Origin: Clostridiales bacterium
GTDB taxonomy: Bacteria; Bacillota; Clostridia; Saccharofermentanales; Saccharofermentanaceae
Reading direction: 5' to 3'
DNA length: 64,000 nt
Assembly: GCA_017527865.1 (NCBI GenBank)
Contig: JAFXPN010000039.1
Location: forward strand, 62,001-126,000
Position 1 is the stretch's first letter. Every line of letters begins with the position of its first letter. Below the pieces are notes generated by a model, which was given only the letters and a program-made list of their open reading frames with translations, ran no database searches and was not told the origin of the DNA. A program made the translations under genes and the position numbers. Shown here in pieces: positions 63,224 to 64,000 of the stretch.

Positions 63224-64000
63224 ATGCCGGAAGACCGGAGTTTTTACATTTTGACGGTCCTGTATAACAGGAAGATCGAAGACATCAGATCGATCGATGT
63301 TTTTATGGGATTTACAGAAAAACACCCGGACACTGCTCTGATCGTTGCCGACAATTCGACCGATGAAGCGGTAAAGGCGCACAACGCGGCATCAGACCTT
63401 TCGTTAAAGTATATCGACTGCGGAGGGAATGCCGGTTTGAGCAGGGCATATAACCTCGCATTGAATACGATAGAAGACCGGGAATTCAGGGTTATGACGG
63501 CTGATGATGATACGCTTTTCGAAGCTGAGTATGTGGAGAATGTTTACGCGGCCTCAAAAGAGGAAAGCAACCGGGACAGAGTGATCTGCGGTGTTGTCGA
63601 TGCGGGCGGTAAGTGGATATCTCCGCGGACAACAGGGACGGCGAACGCGGCCGCTTCATTCCTTCTTAAGAGGCCGGAACCCGGCGTATATGTGAACAGG
63701 GATCCCATCAACAGCGGGATGTGCATACCGGGCGGATTGATAAGAAAGACCGGCGGGTACGATGAGAGGCTTTACCTCGACGGGGTCGATTATCTGCTTA
63801 TGTATAAGTTAAGGCAGTCAGGTTACGGTGAAGTCCTGGTAGTCCCGGGGAAGATAACCCAGGAGTTCTCGGGCGATTCCGCTGATAAGGGGTCAGTATT
63901 AAGACGGTGGGAGATCTATCGGAAAGACTTTAAGACTTACTGTGAGATAACGCATAAGTCTGCGTTTTATAAGTATTATTATCTGGCAAGAAGAGCGCTC
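63224..64000 (+). CDS. Glycosyltransferase family 2, truncated by window end
   Basis: 259 codons are visible, open to the right edge. YILTVLYNRKIEDIRSIDVF, IVADNSTDEAVKAH, GGNAGLSRAYNLAL and the metal-binding TADDDTLF identify a GT2 enzyme, similar in style to rhamnosyltransferases and the 12429 gene. ATG 63224 with GAAGAGG upstream follows the transglutaminase-like gene by 8 bp. Suggests that glycan genes continue beyond the window. Confidence 0.88.
   Translation, partial: MPEDRSFYILTVLYNRKIEDIRSIDVFMGFTEKHPDTALIVADNSTDEAVKAHNAASDLSLKYIDCGGNAGLSRAYNLALNTIEDREFRVMTADDDTLFEAEYVENVYAASKEESNRDRVICGVVDAGGKWISPRTTGTANAAASFLLKRPEPGVYVNRDPINSGMCIPGGLIRKTGGYDERLYLDGVDYLLMYKLRQSGYGEVLVVPGKITQEFSGDSADKGSVLRRWEIYRKDFKTYCEITHKSAFYKYYYLARRAL

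Overview
The window reads as a chromosomal segment of an anaerobic Gram-positive bacterium, most likely a gut or rumen Clostridia member. This rests on strong GGAGG-type ribosome binding sites, tight ATGA/TGATG operon overlaps, a LytR-free but LTA-synthase-type membrane phosphotransferase, a lipoprotein with clostridial ChW repeats, and secreted proteins with tandem DUF5648-type repeats. I cannot name the species. No tRNA, rRNA, CRISPR array or transposase is visible.

Layout. 1-4518: housekeeping genes (ROK glucokinase end, truA, nfeD-like, SPFH protein, pncB, cyclophilin). 4558-17206: first Wzy-type surface polysaccharide operon (initiating phosphoglycosyltransferase, polymerase, Wzz-like protein, glycosyltransferases, second polymerase-like protein, WbsX-like protein, FdtA/FdtB pair for a 3-amino-3,6-dideoxyhexose). 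17207-19400: a small accessory island in which three copies of a 76-bp structured repeat delimit a PD-(D/E)XK nuclease gene and a RelE-type toxin-antitoxin pair. 19403-21953 (minus): flippase and glycosyltransferase. 22042-30103: membrane protein, second Wzz-like protein, and a bacillosamine-type module (PglF-, PglE-, PglD-, PIG-L- and PglC-like). 30105-46586: visibly AT-richer block with ATP-grasp, acetyltransferase, third polymerase, sialyltransferase-like protein, second flippase, a nearly full CMP-legionaminic-acid type pathway, and a sialidase-like exported protein. 46896-55063: an unusual set of acid-metabolism enzymes (MmgE/PrpD, acyltransferase-3, aldo/keto reductase, phosphonopyruvate-decarboxylase-like, TIM-barrel protein, HpcH/HpaI-type lyase, class I hydratase beta and alpha). 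55076-64000: membrane protein, ChW-metallo-beta-lactamase lipoprotein, LTA-synthase-like enzyme (minus), two secreted DUF5648-repeat proteins (one a transglutaminase-like protein) and a truncated glycosyltransferase.

How it fits together. The window carries parts of two or three cell-surface glycan systems: two initiating sugar-phosphate transferases, two flippases, three polymerase-like proteins and two chain-length proteins. Sugar donors supplied locally would be a dTDP-3-aminosugar, a UDP-4-amino/diacetamido sugar (bacillosamine type) and a CMP-nonulosonate; the acid-metabolism block plus its membrane acyltransferase may supply an organic-acid decoration (inference).

The most unusual signals are (i) the three 76-bp repeats, which fold into the same bulged hairpin and differ by paired (compensatory) changes, bounding self-promoted defence-type genes like cassettes; (ii) both Wzz-like proteins ending in what looks like a shrunken tyrosine-kinase (CpsD/Wzc) domain without its ATP-binding motifs; and (iii) the 46.9-55.1 kb enzyme set, which matches no pathway I can name.
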